A stretch of 64,000 nt of DNA from Lachancea dasiensis (Eukaryota; Ascomycota; Saccharomycetes; Saccharomycetales; Saccharomycetaceae): positions 129,502 to 193,501 of the forward strand of contig LT598460.1 in assembly GCA_900074725.1 (NCBI GenBank). The letters are read 5' to 3'. The notes below the pieces were generated by a model. The model had not been told where the DNA came from and made no database searches. It was given only the letters and a program-made list of their open reading frames with translations. This document shows, one piece after another, positions 30,424-40,768 of this stretch (positions are counted from its first letter, which is position 1; each line of letters opens with the position of its first letter). Made by a program: the position numbers and the translations under genes.

Positions 30424-30614
30424 GTGTCAAGAAAAGCATCAAAAGGTATTCCGGTAAAGATTCGCGGACATAACATAAATATGTATTATCAAAATGACAG
30501 CACTTGATTTGATAGATGGCTCACCTTTGCCGAAATGTGCAATCGCATCCGAGTTGCACCCTCACGTATTCCCATGATCTCTATGGATCTGGAAGCGAGC
30601 TGTGCTGCACAATC

Positions 30615-31397
30615 TCAATTGGAAGGTCTCGAGGCTTCTGCAAATCTGCGCGCCTTCTCTTCTTCCGGTAAAATATGATTATCATTCCAAGCACGATGAG
30701 TAGCAGCGTCACTGCCCACCACGCTGGTCTGACCGCGTAGAAGTCCTTGATACCCTTGTTGTGCGACGAGGGCTGGGTCATTTTTCCAACTATTGTCACT
30801 GAAGATGTTGGAGTTCATACCTGCTCTAGCATGGAACGTTGTTGCAGTTGCTCCAGGGTGGAACAACGTAATTTGGACCCCCGTGCCAATAAGCTCTTCC
30901 CTCAGCCCATGTCCAAAGGAAGATATGAATGCTTTTGTAGGGCCATATATCGATTCATAGGGAGTAGGAGTAGTTGCTGACAAAGAACTCATCAATAGGA
31001 CCCTGCCAGAGCCTTTTTCGACCATGCCAGGAATTACGTTGTAGGCTATCTTCACGAGCGATGTAACATTAAGATTCAACAGGCTCAACTGTTTATCCAG
31101 AGGAATGTCCAGAAAACCACCTCCAAGTGATATGCCTGCGTTGAGAACCGCATCGTCTATTGGCCGCCCCTTCTCATTAGCCTTGGCCAGAAAAGTTGCC
31201 ACACCTTCTTCAGTGGACAAATCAGCCTTGACACCAACAACTGTTGTCCCGTAGTGCTCCAGTTGCTCTACCGCTTCGAACACACGGTCGCTTACCCCTC
31301 CTATCAGTAGGTCGTAACCATCAGCTGCAAAAAGTTTGGCAAGCTCAAATCCAAGTCCGGATGAGCCCCCGGTAATTACTGCGTAGCGATTGTTCAT
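30615..31397 (-). CDS. Short-chain dehydrogenase/reductase of bacterial type
   Basis: Predicted NAD(P)-dependent oxidoreductase, substrate unknown. The 260-residue protein starts MNNRYAVITGGSSGLGFEL. TGGSSGLG (9-16) is the cofactor loop, NAG (86-88) stabilises the fold, and Ser in LLMSSLSA with Tyr151-x-x-x-Lys155 (YGPTK) form the active site. HPGATAT follows. The C-terminal pattern (DPALVAQQGYQGLLRG, VVGS, LPEEEKARRF) resembles bacterial SDRs more than yeast Ayr1 or Ymr226c. An in-frame ORF extends upstream to 31631, but those residues precede the Rossmann strand and look non-coding. No S. cerevisiae gene lies between DRE2 and TMC1/YKR070W, so this is an insertion in the ancestral order. Horizontal transfer is possible but unproven. 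Confidence 0.88.
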   Translation of the reverse strand: MNNRYAVITGGSSGLGFELAKLFAADGYDLLIGGVSDRVFEAVEQLEHYGTTVVGVKADLSTEEGVATFLAKANEKGRPIDDAVLNAGISLGGGFLDIPLDKQLSLLNLNVTSLVKIAYNVIPGMVEKGSGRVLLMSSLSATTPTPYESIYGPTKAFISSFGHGLREELIGTGVQITLFHPGATATTFHARAGMNSNIFSDNSWKNDPALVAQQGYQGLLRGQTSVVGSDAATHRAWNDNHILPEEEKARRFAEASRPSN

Positions 31398-33833
31398 GTT
31401 TCTGTCCAACCTATGAAATACTTCTTCTTCCTTTGAAGTTCCGACAAACCTGCCCGGATCCTCTCCTGTACTTTTTAAAGGGCTGGACGCCAGCTGATTT
31501 TTTATACACTGCTTCGAGACACAATGGCGACCCGAGATTATTCTACAGAGAGAAACACAACCGGCTGTCTCCAGCAGCCTATGGTGGGCCAGTGAAGCGG
31601 AAACAAGCGATGAAGTTTGGATGTCGCTCAAAAGTCCCCTCGTACCGCCTGCTCATCGAAAAAAGCAGGTGTGGAAAATCATATGGTGATACTAATTGGA
31701 CCCACAACAGCTGGAAACGGCCGAAAGTTATTCCACCGCTAATCAGAATTGCTTACGTTCAATTTTTGGTCGCTAGCAGTCCATTCAGTCCCAAGAAAGA
31801 AAGTGCCATCATTTGAAAGGACATGCACCACCCGTTTTCCCAAGTGCATAGCATCCTATGAAATGCTATCCTTTGAAATGCTATGAAGATGGAACTAGTT
31901 TTGCCATTTCACCCAACTTACTTTAAGGCCTTGCCTTTCCCAGATCATTGCTTGTGAACGCAATTTGGAGACCCATTTGAGAACAGAAATCGATTTTTGG
32001 ACTTCAATCTCTCCATACCATGGTTGACTCACTAATGTCATGGGCAGGCACTTTCATGCATGTCAGAATGAGGATTCTCGTCAGGCCTCTCAGATAAAAT
32101 ACATTCAAGACGAAGATTTCCTGAAGCGATTCATTTGTAAGTCAGAAATGCTGGAGGCATTCTCTACAGTTCACCTTACTCTCTTATACCATTTGAACTG
32201 AGTCAAAATTTTTGATCTGGCTCGGTAGCTCCAGCCTATCATCACTTGGGTGATCCTTAGATTGTGAACGCTTTGGTAGAAACATGCGGTGTAAGATGTT
32301 TTCTGCGAGATTTCAATGCGTACCTCGATCAAGTATTTCAAAACGTTGAGGCTTCCCAAACGTTTTGAAGGCGTAAAAACCCAAGCTCGTTAAAAGGTCG
32401 AAGTGCCCTTTGCAGATTGTCCGTGCTAACCTACATTGGACAATGAGTTCTGTTGGGAGAAATCCTACGTGGCTAGCTTATTAGCACCGAAGCACTGACG
32501 GAGTGGGCTTCACAGGGCTGGAATATCCTATCCTCGCCATGGGAATGGAAAAACCTAGCTTTCGACTATCATGAATTTCTATGTGGTGCCTTTCTAAAGG
32601 GATATTCAAAACCTAACACACGTAAGATGCTTCACGATTTTGACGGCTCACTCAAAGCATTTGCAGAGAATCATACAGAGATGCTTTCAAGAGTTGACGA
32701 CTTTCATTGCATCCTGCGAATGTCGGCTGTACTTGACGAAAGCTCGAGAATTTCTATACCACTTTCTCGCAACTGTAGACGCATATTCAGCCATGAAGGC
32801 GGGTTCCCACTGAGAGCTACCAACAAAGATATAGCAAACGATTATCGGAGAGATTGGGAGGACCCTTCCAGTACCTCCGCTGTAGTCATCTCCGGCATAT
32901 TTCGGCTGCTGGGTGGCCGAGGGGCAGCAAGGAAGGATACACGAGGCTTCTACAGCTGTTGGTCAACGAGGCGACCTTCTTGCCAAGAAACTCGTCTCAA
33001 GACAATGCTTAATATATACTGACAGTGGACCTTACGAGTTGCTAGAAAACCCGTGAGAGTTAAAGTCGTCGTTAGTGAACATCTGGAACTACGAGGAAAT
33101 AAAAGCTAGTACCTCGCATGAACCATAAAAAGGACTTAGACAAGTTCCGATGCCCTGCATCGCTGGCTCGTTGGGTCAACTGCTATGGACTCCTACTTGG
33201 TACCGTACACTCGTATACAGTGATTATAATTAAATTGACCTTTCTCATCGATCAGCTGATGCGACTGCTATCCGTCTAAATGAAGCTTATCAATCACCGT
33301 CTAAGCCGGCACATAAAGCTCCACACCCAGCACAACGTCCGAGCAGAGACCTATTTGACCCACCACAGGTTCCTCAAACCTCCACTAGCGTAACATTTGT
33401 CTATGGCGACTGTATCTTCTCACCTATAACATTGTAGTCATTTCCACCATCTAAGTAGAAACCAAAACTTCTAAATGACCACCCCACAGCTTAAAACCTC
33501 CAGTAGAACGGCTATACTGGTGCTGTCTGTGTTGGCCCGCACATCGCAACGCAACATTGCCACAGACGTCAGAATTGTAATTTCGACATCATATTTCGAC
33601 AGTCAAATGCCACGTTAGCTTCCAAACCGTTATTGCTCGTGATCAGTCGCATAGGGTTCGTCCGATAGAGCCATTAAAACAAGGGAGGCGGTGTTTCCCA
33701 GATAACGATTATATAAAGACAATGACTGTAGTTTCCGGGCGTAGCCCGCCACCTTCCGTAATGCTACAAAAGTATAGGCTCAAGCAACTAAAAGGGCCTA
33801 TTTAGATAGTAGTGTATACCATCGAAACTCAGA
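31398..33833. other. 2.4 kb gap between SDR and TMC1
   Basis: Largest gap in the window. It contains one coding-like stretch (32478-33022, listed separately) and otherwise short frames without recognisable content. No LTR-like ends or tRNA were seen. Confidence 0.5.
32478..33022 (+). pseudogene. Unidentified coding-like relic, 181 codons without initial ATG
   Basis: After a stop near 32475 a frame stays open to 33022; the first ATG is at 32627, leaving 131 codons. The upstream part already looks protein-like: TEWASQGWN, SPWEWKNLAFDYHEFLCGAF, then LKGYSKPNTRKMLHDFDGSL. The pattern of F..FL...L.GY..P..RKM, a helix and then SAVLDES faintly recalls the middle of hAT DNA transposases, which occur in Lachancea as Rover-type elements. 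I see no zinc-finger start, dimerisation tail or terminal repeats. It could equally be a fragment of another gene or chance. Confidence 0.25.
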
Positions 33834-34217
33834 ATGGAAGACAGCAGAGTGTCTATTAATGTGGAGAAAGTGGGATCAGTTGAAGGAGCTGAAGGAAGCG
33901 GGTCGGCTGGGAAAAGTGAAGTCATAGGACATAACTGCGATGAGGATATGGTTACTAACGTCTCACTGAGTCGAGTATCAAAAAAAAGCGGCATAAAGAA
34001 GAAGAAGAAAGATAAATGCTACTACGAGAAATGTGGATTTACAGCTCTTAAGTTCATCGGTGACTGCCAGTTTTGCCAAGGGCATTTCTGCTCTCGCCAC
34101 CGGATAATGGAAAACCACTCTTGCCAAGGACTCAAATCTTGCAAAGAACAAATGCATCAACGCAACGCGGACAAGCTGGCCGCAGAGCAAACAATCGTCG
34201 CCAAGATCCAAATATGA
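33834..34217 (+). CDS. TMC1: Tmc1-like AN1 zinc-finger protein
   Basis: AN1-type zinc-finger protein; S. cerevisiae TMC1 (YOR052C) is stress-induced and linked to the proteasome. The 127-residue product has a poorly conserved acidic N-terminus, a lysine run (KKKKKDK, 55-61), then an AN1 finger. Its ligands are C62, C67, C78, C81, C86, H89, H95 and C97 (CYYEKCGF...CQFCQGHFCSRHR...HSC). A helical basic C-terminus includes DKLAAEQTIVAKIQI. Slightly shorter than the S. cerevisiae protein (150). Convergent with the YKR070W-like gene across 212 bp that contain a (TATTG)6 run. Confidence 0.88.
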   Translation: MEDSRVSINVEKVGSVEGAEGSGSAGKSEVIGHNCDEDMVTNVSLSRVSKKSGIKKKKKDKCYYEKCGFTALKFIGDCQFCQGHFCSRHRIMENHSCQGLKSCKEQMHQRNADKLAAEQTIVAKIQI

Positions 34218-34346
34218 ACGGGACATCGTCATTCTTGGAATTAAGATTCTTGATGTGGAGGCTTTCTTTTTTGATTTTACTTAAGAAACACACTCGCGTG
34301 AGCAGGGCTTCGCTGGAGTGATGGCATGCCAACAGTCATATATCAG

Positions 34347-34376
34347 TATTGTATTGTATTGTATTGTATTGTATTG
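34347..34376 (+). repeat. (TATTG)6 pentanucleotide microsatellite
   Basis: Six perfect TATTG units in the short convergent gap between TMC1 and the YKR070W-like gene. A simple repeat, probably length-variable between strains. Confidence 0.95.
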
Positions 34377-34429
34377 TTTCTCTGTAAAAACTATTATAAC
34401 ACATGCATCGGACTTGCCGAGAATGCCGA

Positions 34430-35527
34430 CTAGACTGAAGCTATGGCGCGACGCACTGCGTCCAGGACGTTGTGGGCAATTATTGTGGGCTCGCACGGTA
34501 ATTTGTCACCATCGCGATAGACACCCGAGCGAACAAGACACGTAGACCAGCCATAGTTATGCGCACCTATTATATCACTGGCTGGGTTGTCTCCTACCAT
34601 AAACACCTTGCGGAAGGGGGACGTTTCCGGTGCCACGCCGAGGGCCGGCAACGGAATGTCCTCTTTTGACCCACTCGCCAGCTTTTCGCGCCAATTTATC
34701 AATATATGGTGTGCGAAATCGTAAGTGACTCTCGTAGGCTTGCCTATGATTGTATTCTGCAACTGCGCACCGAAATTTATCTCTGAGTAGAGCTTTTCGA
34801 TCACTGTGCGGAACGCTCCTTGGCCGATCCTATTCAGTTTGTATTGATTTGCCCATAGTAAATCATTGTTGGAAAAGTAGATGGGAACAGAGGGCTTACC
34901 GAGATCTGCGACTTGTTTTGAAGGGCGTGCGGTGTTTAACATCCCCTTCTCGCTGTTCAGAATGTCCAGAATAATTTGGATGTCAGCTCCCCAGTCGCGA
35001 GGGTCATTGAAAACCAAGATGGCCTCGAATGGCTCTTTATCTAGACCGGGAATCTCTCGGGTAATCTCCATCAATCGTTCCGGAGAAGTGCCCGAAAAAG
35101 GTGCAATGCTGGGCTCATACCTAACAATATCCATAGGATGAACAACTTTCTCGAAGCCATACGTTTCAGCCACATCTCTTACTGTTGGAGAGCCCACAGC
35201 TAGTACCTTCTTGTATTGCGAGACAAGAGTCTTGAATGGCGTATGGCTTTGAATGATCTGGGATGGTGACAACGGAACTCTGAGCACATCAGACATGAAT
35301 GCAGTGCGTTGATTTTCCAAGGTCCCACCACCGTTGGTGAGTAAGATGAATGGGATTTTGTTCTCCTGGCATAGTTTCAGGGCCTCTGAAGCCTGTGGGA
35401 TTGGTTCCTTACTTCTCAATAGAACCCCATCAATATCAAATGCAAAAGCGATATCCGAATGCAGTGATCTCGTGGTCAAAGAGAGCTTTCTCGGCACAAG
35501 GCGGAGGGGTTGGCAACTGGAAAACAT
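34430..35527 (-). CDS. YKR070W: Mitochondrial HAD-superfamily hydrolase (YKR070W-like)
   Basis: Member of the HAD IIA (CECR5-like) hydrolases; the substrate is unknown and the S. cerevisiae protein is found in mitochondria. The 365-residue protein has a basic, Ser/Leu-rich N-terminus (MFSSCQPLRLVPRKLS) suitable as a mitochondrial presequence. Motif I is FDIDGVLL, with nucleophile Asp31 and Asp33, followed by LLTNGG (motif II). Near the C-terminus VFMVGDNPASDIIGAHNYGW gives the metal-binding Asp of motif IV. Convergent with TMC1 and 150 bp upstream of the MET1 3' end on the same strand, as in the YKR069W-YKR070W pair. Confidence 0.92.
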   Translation of the reverse strand: MFSSCQPLRLVPRKLSLTTRSLHSDIAFAFDIDGVLLRSKEPIPQASEALKLCQENKIPFILLTNGGGTLENQRTAFMSDVLRVPLSPSQIIQSHTPFKTLVSQYKKVLAVGSPTVRDVAETYGFEKVVHPMDIVRYEPSIAPFSGTSPERLMEITREIPGLDKEPFEAILVFNDPRDWGADIQIILDILNSEKGMLNTARPSKQVADLGKPSVPIYFSNNDLLWANQYKLNRIGQGAFRTVIEKLYSEINFGAQLQNTIIGKPTRVTYDFAHHILINWREKLASGSKEDIPLPALGVAPETSPFRKVFMVGDNPASDIIGAHNYGWSTCLVRSGVYRDGDKLPCEPTIIAHNVLDAVRRAIASV

Positions 35528-35680
35528 AGTCGGGTACTCAAATTGTATCCTTTAGATCTCTGACTGACCTCAACGTAAATTTGTCATTAGGGTGGTCATT
35601 GTTCGAGACCTGCATGTGATGCCGGTAAATATTAATCTACATACGTCTACAGTGGATAAAGGAAAAAGGACGACCGAGCC

Positions 35681-37438
35681 CTAGAATCCCAGTAGGGCCT
35701 CGTTGAATCCTTCGAAACCTTCAGTAATTAGGTACTTATTAGTGTCATTCAGATTCGAAAGATTTTCGTCTATAAGGGCCACCACAGCTTTCCCGACCAC
35801 TAGCAACCCTGGCGGACGTGAGCCTATTTCATTCACCACGTCGGGAACATATTTCAATAAGGTTCTTGTTATTCTTTGGTCCGAGCACGTAGCACGCTCG
35901 ATAATAGCAGTTGGAGCATCAGGGTCCCAATTCTCTTTTAATAATGCGTCGACTAATACTTCTGATCTGTGCAAAGCCATCAGAAAAATGGTAGTTCTCG
36001 AGATCACATATTCTGGGATCTGTGGTAGTGCCCCTTTACGCCCAGTTCCAGTGCAGATTAACACCTGGTCTGCCACGTCTCTTTGAGTGGCGGGAATATT
36101 CGCGACCACGGTAGCGGTTAATGCAGAACTCAATCCTGGGAACACCTTTGGAACGTATCCATGTTTAGAGAAAAAGAGGTATTCCTCTCCCCCGCGTCCG
36201 AATATGTAAGGGTCGCCTTGCTTGAGTCGAACAACTTTTTTGCCCTCCAGCAGTCCAGCTAAACCTTTTTCCAAGAGCTCTTCTTGTGCTCTTTCGGCAT
36301 TACCTGGAAACTTTCTAGCTATAAAGACTTCGACACGTTCGGGTATAAGGTCAAGCACAGTCTCTGGTACAAGCTTATCAGCCAATATCAGGTCTGCGCT
36401 CTTTATCTCCTCAAATGCCCCACAAGTGAGCATCGATACGGAGCCTGGACCACTGCCAACCAGTGAGATAGCTCCACCAGTAGTCACGCGAGCTTTTTCG
36501 AGAGGTGCACTGGCAGTAAGTACATTTTCCGGCGTCTCTCCCTGTGTTGCCTGCTGATCTGATGAAAACTGAGGGCACTGAGCCTGTGGACCTCCGTGGA
36601 TCGTGGACTTGTCTGCAATAGAAGTTGTGTAGCTGTCGGCGAGTTGTGAAATAGAAACATCGGCAAGTTGGGCTAAAGGGTAGTACTGCATAATCTGGGA
36701 GAGCCATCTGGTGCGCTTAAGTTTGCGTTCATTTTCACTCATGGAAAACTCACGCACGAGTTTGTTTAACTTTTGACTGTCCCAGCTATCCTCATCAAGA
36801 CCATACCCCAAATCTTGTAGGTCCTTATTCATGTAATAATTTGATATTAAGCCAGAGTTGTCCTCATTTATGATCCTGTCTCGTAGATTTCCCATATTTA
36901 TGACCGCCTGGGATATTTTGGCGGGAAGATTGGATACGATCTCGCGCTTAATCCGATTGGCCAAAAGACACCCTTGACCATTCGTAGTGACTGCAATTTG
37001 TAGGCCACTCTTATGAGGATCGGTGAAAGTAGATATGGGACTGAAAGTGGAAAACTCGGGTCTCTGCGAAGTGTTTATAGGTATCCGAAGCTTGGCGCAC
37101 TGCTGATATATTTCCTGCATTAAGAGGGCCTGATCCTGAGCCAAACTCACAAAAACTCGATCCACAATTTTAGCAACGAGCGGACGGCCCAAGGTCATCA
37201 AGTGTTGTAATTCAAATGCAGTATCGAGAATCAAGACTCGAGATTCGCCAGCAAATCTCTTGCGAAGACTGTCGACGTCCGAAGGGCATGACACACCGGT
37301 AAAAGTAGCAAAGGCTCCGCTGTCAATGATCGCCCTCGCTCTTTTAATCGTGGCACTCAGTGAATGCGTACCAACTAGCAAATGCACTTCATTTTCGCTA
37401 TTCAAGGATGCAATGAGTGGGACAGTATCCGTCAGCAT
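35681..37438 (-). CDS. MET1: Met1, uroporphyrinogen-III C-methyltransferase (siroheme synthesis)
   Basis: Uses S-adenosylmethionine to convert uroporphyrinogen III to precorrin-2, the first step to siroheme, the cofactor of sulfite reductase. The 585-residue protein has an N-terminal domain akin to Met8/CysG N-terminal parts (KIVDRVFVSLAQ, LRIPINTSQRPEFSTF). Its C-terminal methyltransferase domain (about 320-560) has VGSGPGSVSMLT, the ADKLVPE region and RLKQGDPYIFGRGGEE, followed by ADQVLICTGTGRKGALP. Length matches S. cerevisiae Met1 (593). Two TGTGGC cores of the Met31/32 type lie 85 and 165 bp upstream of the ATG. Confidence 0.96.
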   Translation of the reverse strand: MLTDTVPLIASLNSENEVHLLVGTHSLSATIKRARAIIDSGAFATFTGVSCPSDVDSLRKRFAGESRVLILDTAFELQHLMTLGRPLVAKIVDRVFVSLAQDQALLMQEIYQQCAKLRIPINTSQRPEFSTFSPISTFTDPHKSGLQIAVTTNGQGCLLANRIKREIVSNLPAKISQAVINMGNLRDRIINEDNSGLISNYYMNKDLQDLGYGLDEDSWDSQKLNKLVREFSMSENERKLKRTRWLSQIMQYYPLAQLADVSISQLADSYTTSIADKSTIHGGPQAQCPQFSSDQQATQGETPENVLTASAPLEKARVTTGGAISLVGSGPGSVSMLTCGAFEEIKSADLILADKLVPETVLDLIPERVEVFIARKFPGNAERAQEELLEKGLAGLLEGKKVVRLKQGDPYIFGRGGEEYLFFSKHGYVPKVFPGLSSALTATVVANIPATQRDVADQVLICTGTGRKGALPQIPEYVISRTTIFLMALHRSEVLVDALLKENWDPDAPTAIIERATCSDQRITRTLLKYVPDVVNEIGSRPPGLLVVGKAVVALIDENLSNLNDTNKYLITEGFEGFNEALLGF

Positions 37439-38672
37439 GTTTGTGCAGCTTTCAATTGGGACAAGTGATTTATTAGTAAACAGAGAACCAAGAGCCTAAC
37501 AGAGCTTTGAATTGAAGTGGGTTGTGGCGAGCAGTATTCCCATTAGATGTAGTTCTCGATGGGCGATTGTTCTTATAGTGAAAGCGCTTACTGCCCGGTA
37601 AAGCCACAACTACCTGCTCATAACTTGAAATGGCTTCAGATCACATGAAGTTGTGAGAAATTGATTACCGTGAGTGATTACCAAATCATCGACTTTAAGA
37701 TGCAGCAAGGTTTTCTCCCAGCTCTTCATCTAGTTCTCTTCTCGATATGACTACTATCTTCTCTATGAACTTTCACATATCCGGTTATTTAGTCCTTAGG
37801 TTCTTGTGTTGACCTGTTAAATCTTCATGAACTCTGTTCGAACGCAGACCTATCCAGGTAATTTTGCACAGATCATCAAATTTACTCAGACTGTGTACAC
37901 CGGTCTCTAAACCCACTATAGTGTACTGTAGTACTAAGAGGTGCTCTTATTACATTTTGGTGCGTGCTCTATTCTCCGATTGCTTGTCGCTTTCGGGTTT
38001 TACTTCATCAGATGTCAGATTAGTAAAAAGTGATCTTGGAATTTACAACTACAATAGAGAACTCTTCCCGGAATGGGGAGAGGTTATGAGTTTAGACCGG
38101 CCATTAGCCCTAAAATTAGCTGGTGAACTACTCTAGTGATGTGTTAGAGCCACGTTATAGTTAAAAAAAATAGTTCATAATTGTTAAAGTGTGCAGCTAA
38201 GGTCACCACTTATAGCCGCACCAAGTTTTTAAGAATACGCAATAATGAACCGCTATTCAATTCATGGACCGCAGTAATCAGACAGCCTTTTGTGAAAAAT
38301 GTCGCTGGGTAGTATTTTCTTAATCGTTGATGGCGCGTGATAACATCAGAATGTCCATCGAAAGAGCAGCGTTGGTGACAAAGAACACTGGTCAAGTCAG
38401 TCTGTGGCAGCATCAGCGCATTGTGAAAATACAAAATGCATTTTAATACCGAGACCTGGGCATTAATTACTGATTTGTGGCCATTAGTTAGTTATTTCTT
38501 CCTGGATCTGATGATCTTTTATGCCATGGAAAAAACATGCATGCATCATCAGATGATAGAGAGAATTTATGCTCATCGCCGCCGGCATAAAAAAGGACAG
38601 ACCAACCTTGCAGCTCAGTTTCGTAGTGCTACCTGCGAAATAGGGAAGACCCACGAATAAAGCTACATAATT
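37439..38672. promoter_or_regulatory. MET1-ETT1 divergent region with Met31/32-like sites
   Basis: 1.2 kb. TTGTGGC at 37522-37528 and its reverse GCCACAA at 37603-37609 resemble the Met31/32 core (consensus AAACTGTGGC). No CACGTG was seen. The rest, up to ETT1, holds only short frames. Confidence 0.4.
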
Positions 38673-39938
38673 ATGGCAAAGAGAACATTAGGTGTTGGCA
38701 AGCAAAGTAAGGGCTTGAAGAAGCTAAAGAAATCAGAAAATTCTCCTACGCCGGAGACCACTCCTGCAAACCAGATCACCGTTGAGGTGGAAGAAAACGT
38801 GGATCCTGAAAATGAGCTAGTGCAGTTGAAGGGCCTATGGAAAACATACTTCGACTCCGACAGAAACGATGAGATGGTTTTAAATGGGATCGTCCACGAA
38901 TGCGACCGTCTGGTGCGCAGTGCCGCTCCATCAGAAGCAGTTTCTGGTTCTGAAAGCTCAGAGACGCAAAGTTCAGATGCTCAATTGGTACACTGCAGTG
39001 AGTTCCATGCCATCTACGCCCTTGCGCTGAGTGAATTGACTATTTTCAAAGCTGGTGACGAAAAAGAGGAAAAATCCGTTGCTGGATTTTTCGACGCTGC
39101 CGCTGAAAGGTGCCAGAACGGCCTTAATGAACATCCCAATGCCCCCTTGTTAAAATTGGTGCGAGCCAAAGTAGCTCTCCAAAGAATCCCGTTGCAATTC
39201 ATTTCTAAGATTCAGGTGACTGACACGAACGCCTCGCAACTACGCATACACGAGCTACTAGAAGGTGCAAAGAAAGATTTACAGACTGTACCCGAGTATT
39301 CAGAGCTAACTTTCGAAGTGTTACAGTCTTTTGATGACCTGTTGGATATAGTGGAGAATTTTGGGCACGAAAACGAAATAGACGAGGGTCTGGATAGCGA
39401 TGCCGAAGACGAATTAGACGAGATTGAGCTTCCAGATCAGCACCCGCTTTTCCAAGTCCGCGCAGAAGTCGCATCCAATTATTCCTTCTTGCGCCAGAAG
39501 CTTCAGGAATTATTTTCCACCATCCCCAAGGGCACGAAGTTGTATCACTCGGTCGCTAAAAAGCTTGGTCAGCTACATTTAAGCGCAGCTCAACCTTCGT
39601 CACAGATCTATCTAGAACTAACGTATGAGAATGATGATGAAGATGTTACGGAAATTGATGGTTTGAGTGCTACAGCGGCACAGGAGCAAGCCTTAGGCTT
39701 GGTCACCGACGCAGTTCATTATTTGGAACAGGCAAGCACCGATGATGAACCGCAGAGCTGGGTTGATGTCGCCGAAGCCCTCACCGACGCTGGTAACTTG
39801 TATGCTGCTGAGTCTAAAGATCAAGAAGAATGCTACGATAAAGCCGAAAAGCTCCTAAGAAAGGCCAACAAGGCTACTCACGGAAAATACCAAAACATCC
39901 TTGACAACTTGCTTGGAACAAGTGAGGATTCAGACTAA
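38673..39938 (+). CDS. ETT1: Ett1, enhancer of translation termination
   Basis: Nuclear protein that affects translation-termination efficiency; related to fungal Nro1, a partner of the prolyl hydroxylase Ofd1. The 421-residue protein starts [13 protein letters not shown], then a basic Lys-rich segment. Largely helical TPR-like repeats follow: [40 protein letters not shown], and near the C-terminus [16 protein letters not shown] and [15 protein letters not shown]. An acidic middle region includes [19 protein letters not shown]. Size and position match YOR051C (412). The next gene downstream is BET3 on the same strand. Confidence 0.92.
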   Translation: MAKRTLGVGKQSKGLKKLKKSENSPTPETTPANQITVEVEENVDPENELVQLKGLWKTYFDSDRNDEMVLNGIVHECDRLVRSAAPSEAVSGSESSETQSSDAQLVHCSEFHAIYALALSELTIFKAGDEKEEKSVAGFFDAAAERCQNGLNEHPNAPLLKLVRAKVALQRIPLQFISKIQVTDTNASQLRIHELLEGAKKDLQTVPEYSELTFEVLQSFDDLLDIVENFGHENEIDEGLDSDAEDELDEIELPDQHPLFQVRAEVASNYSFLRQKLQELFSTIPKGTKLYHSVAKKLGQLHLSAAQPSSQIYLELTYENDDEDVTEIDGLSATAAQEQALGLVTDAVHYLEQASTDDEPQSWVDVAEALTDAGNLYAAESKDQEECYDKAEKLLRKANKATHGKYQNILDNLLGTSEDSD

Positions 39939-40091
39939 ATTGTTCACCAACGAACGCTATTCCGGATATAGACTAAATAGTAGCTTCTTGTACGAACGGT
40001 AAGAAATACCCCATAATTAACTTTTGAATTTAACCTGGCGTAACTTACTCGAAATTCATCCTGTGCAAGACCTTATATACTGCCAAAATCG

Positions 40092-40700
40092 ATGAGCGCT
40101 AGCACAAGTGGTACTTCGGCACCAGCTGCAGCCTCACGAAAGTCGTTGAAGGCTTTTAGCGAAGACGTATGGAAAAACAAAACCGCAAAGATCAATGCAG
40201 AGCTTTTCACTTTAACTTACGGGTCCATCGTTTCGCAGCTTTGCACAGACTATGAGCGCGATTTTACAAGAGTCAATAACCAACTCTATTCAATGGGATA
40301 CAATATAGGGGTTAGGCTAATCGAGGATTTCTTAGCCCGTACCGCGCTTCCAAGATGCGATTCGTTGGCAAAGACCAGTGAAGTTATCAGTAAATGTGCA
40401 TTCAAGGTATTTTTGAATGTCACTCCTCAGATTGGCAATTGGTCAAGTAATAAAGATTCTTTTTCAATCTTTTTGGAAGAAAATCCATTGTCAGATTTTG
40501 TGGAGTTACCCATGGATGCTGCGAGGGAGCTTTGGTATTCTAACATTGTCTGTGGAGTACTCAAAGGTGCGTTAGAAATGGTGCAAATGGACTGTGATGT
40601 GTGGTTCGTAAGTGACGTTTTAAAAGGCGATCAATTGACAGAAGTGAGGGTCAAACTTAATAGAATTTTGAAGGACGAAATTCCAGCCGGTGAGGATTGA
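40092..40700 (+). CDS. BET3: Bet3, core subunit of TRAPP tethering complexes
   Basis: Core TRAPP subunit, needed for Ypt1 activation and ER-to-Golgi vesicle tethering. The 202-residue protein has a poorly conserved 17-residue N-terminus, then sequence very close to S. cerevisiae Bet3 (193 aa): WKNKTAKINAELFTLTYGS, then YSMGYNIGVRLIEDFLART. The conserved Cys in VISKCAFKVFLN is a possible palmitoylation site, and VQMDCDVWFVSDVLKGD lies near the end. The C-terminus RILKDEIPAGED is almost unchanged. Converges with GPT2, the stop codons being 68 bp apart, as in YKR068C/YKR067W. Confidence 0.97.
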   Translation: MSASTSGTSAPAAASRKSLKAFSEDVWKNKTAKINAELFTLTYGSIVSQLCTDYERDFTRVNNQLYSMGYNIGVRLIEDFLARTALPRCDSLAKTSEVISKCAFKVFLNVTPQIGNWSSNKDSFSIFLEENPLSDFVELPMDAARELWYSNIVCGVLKGALEMVQMDCDVWFVSDVLKGDQLTEVRVKLNRILKDEIPAGED

Positions 40701-40768
40701 GTGAATTTTTAAACGAAACCAGCTTACATACGTATCATAAAGGAAGGCAGCTCAATTCTGATATAACC

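Noticed and set aside
30581-30799. 72-codon frame with a membrane-like segment and basic tail at the SDR 3' end
   Set aside because: It overlaps the C-terminal coding part of the SDR in another frame; the SDR frame itself gives a normal family C-terminus, so the hydrophobic run is coincidental.
31398-31631. N-terminal extension of the SDR frame
   Set aside because: In-frame but precedes the Rossmann-fold start; Cys/Ser-rich without a targeting-peptide look, and the ATG at 31397 starts the domain directly.
34347-34376. Regular short repeats as a possible CRISPR-like array
   Set aside because: Plain (TATTG)6 microsatellite in a eukaryote; no spacers.
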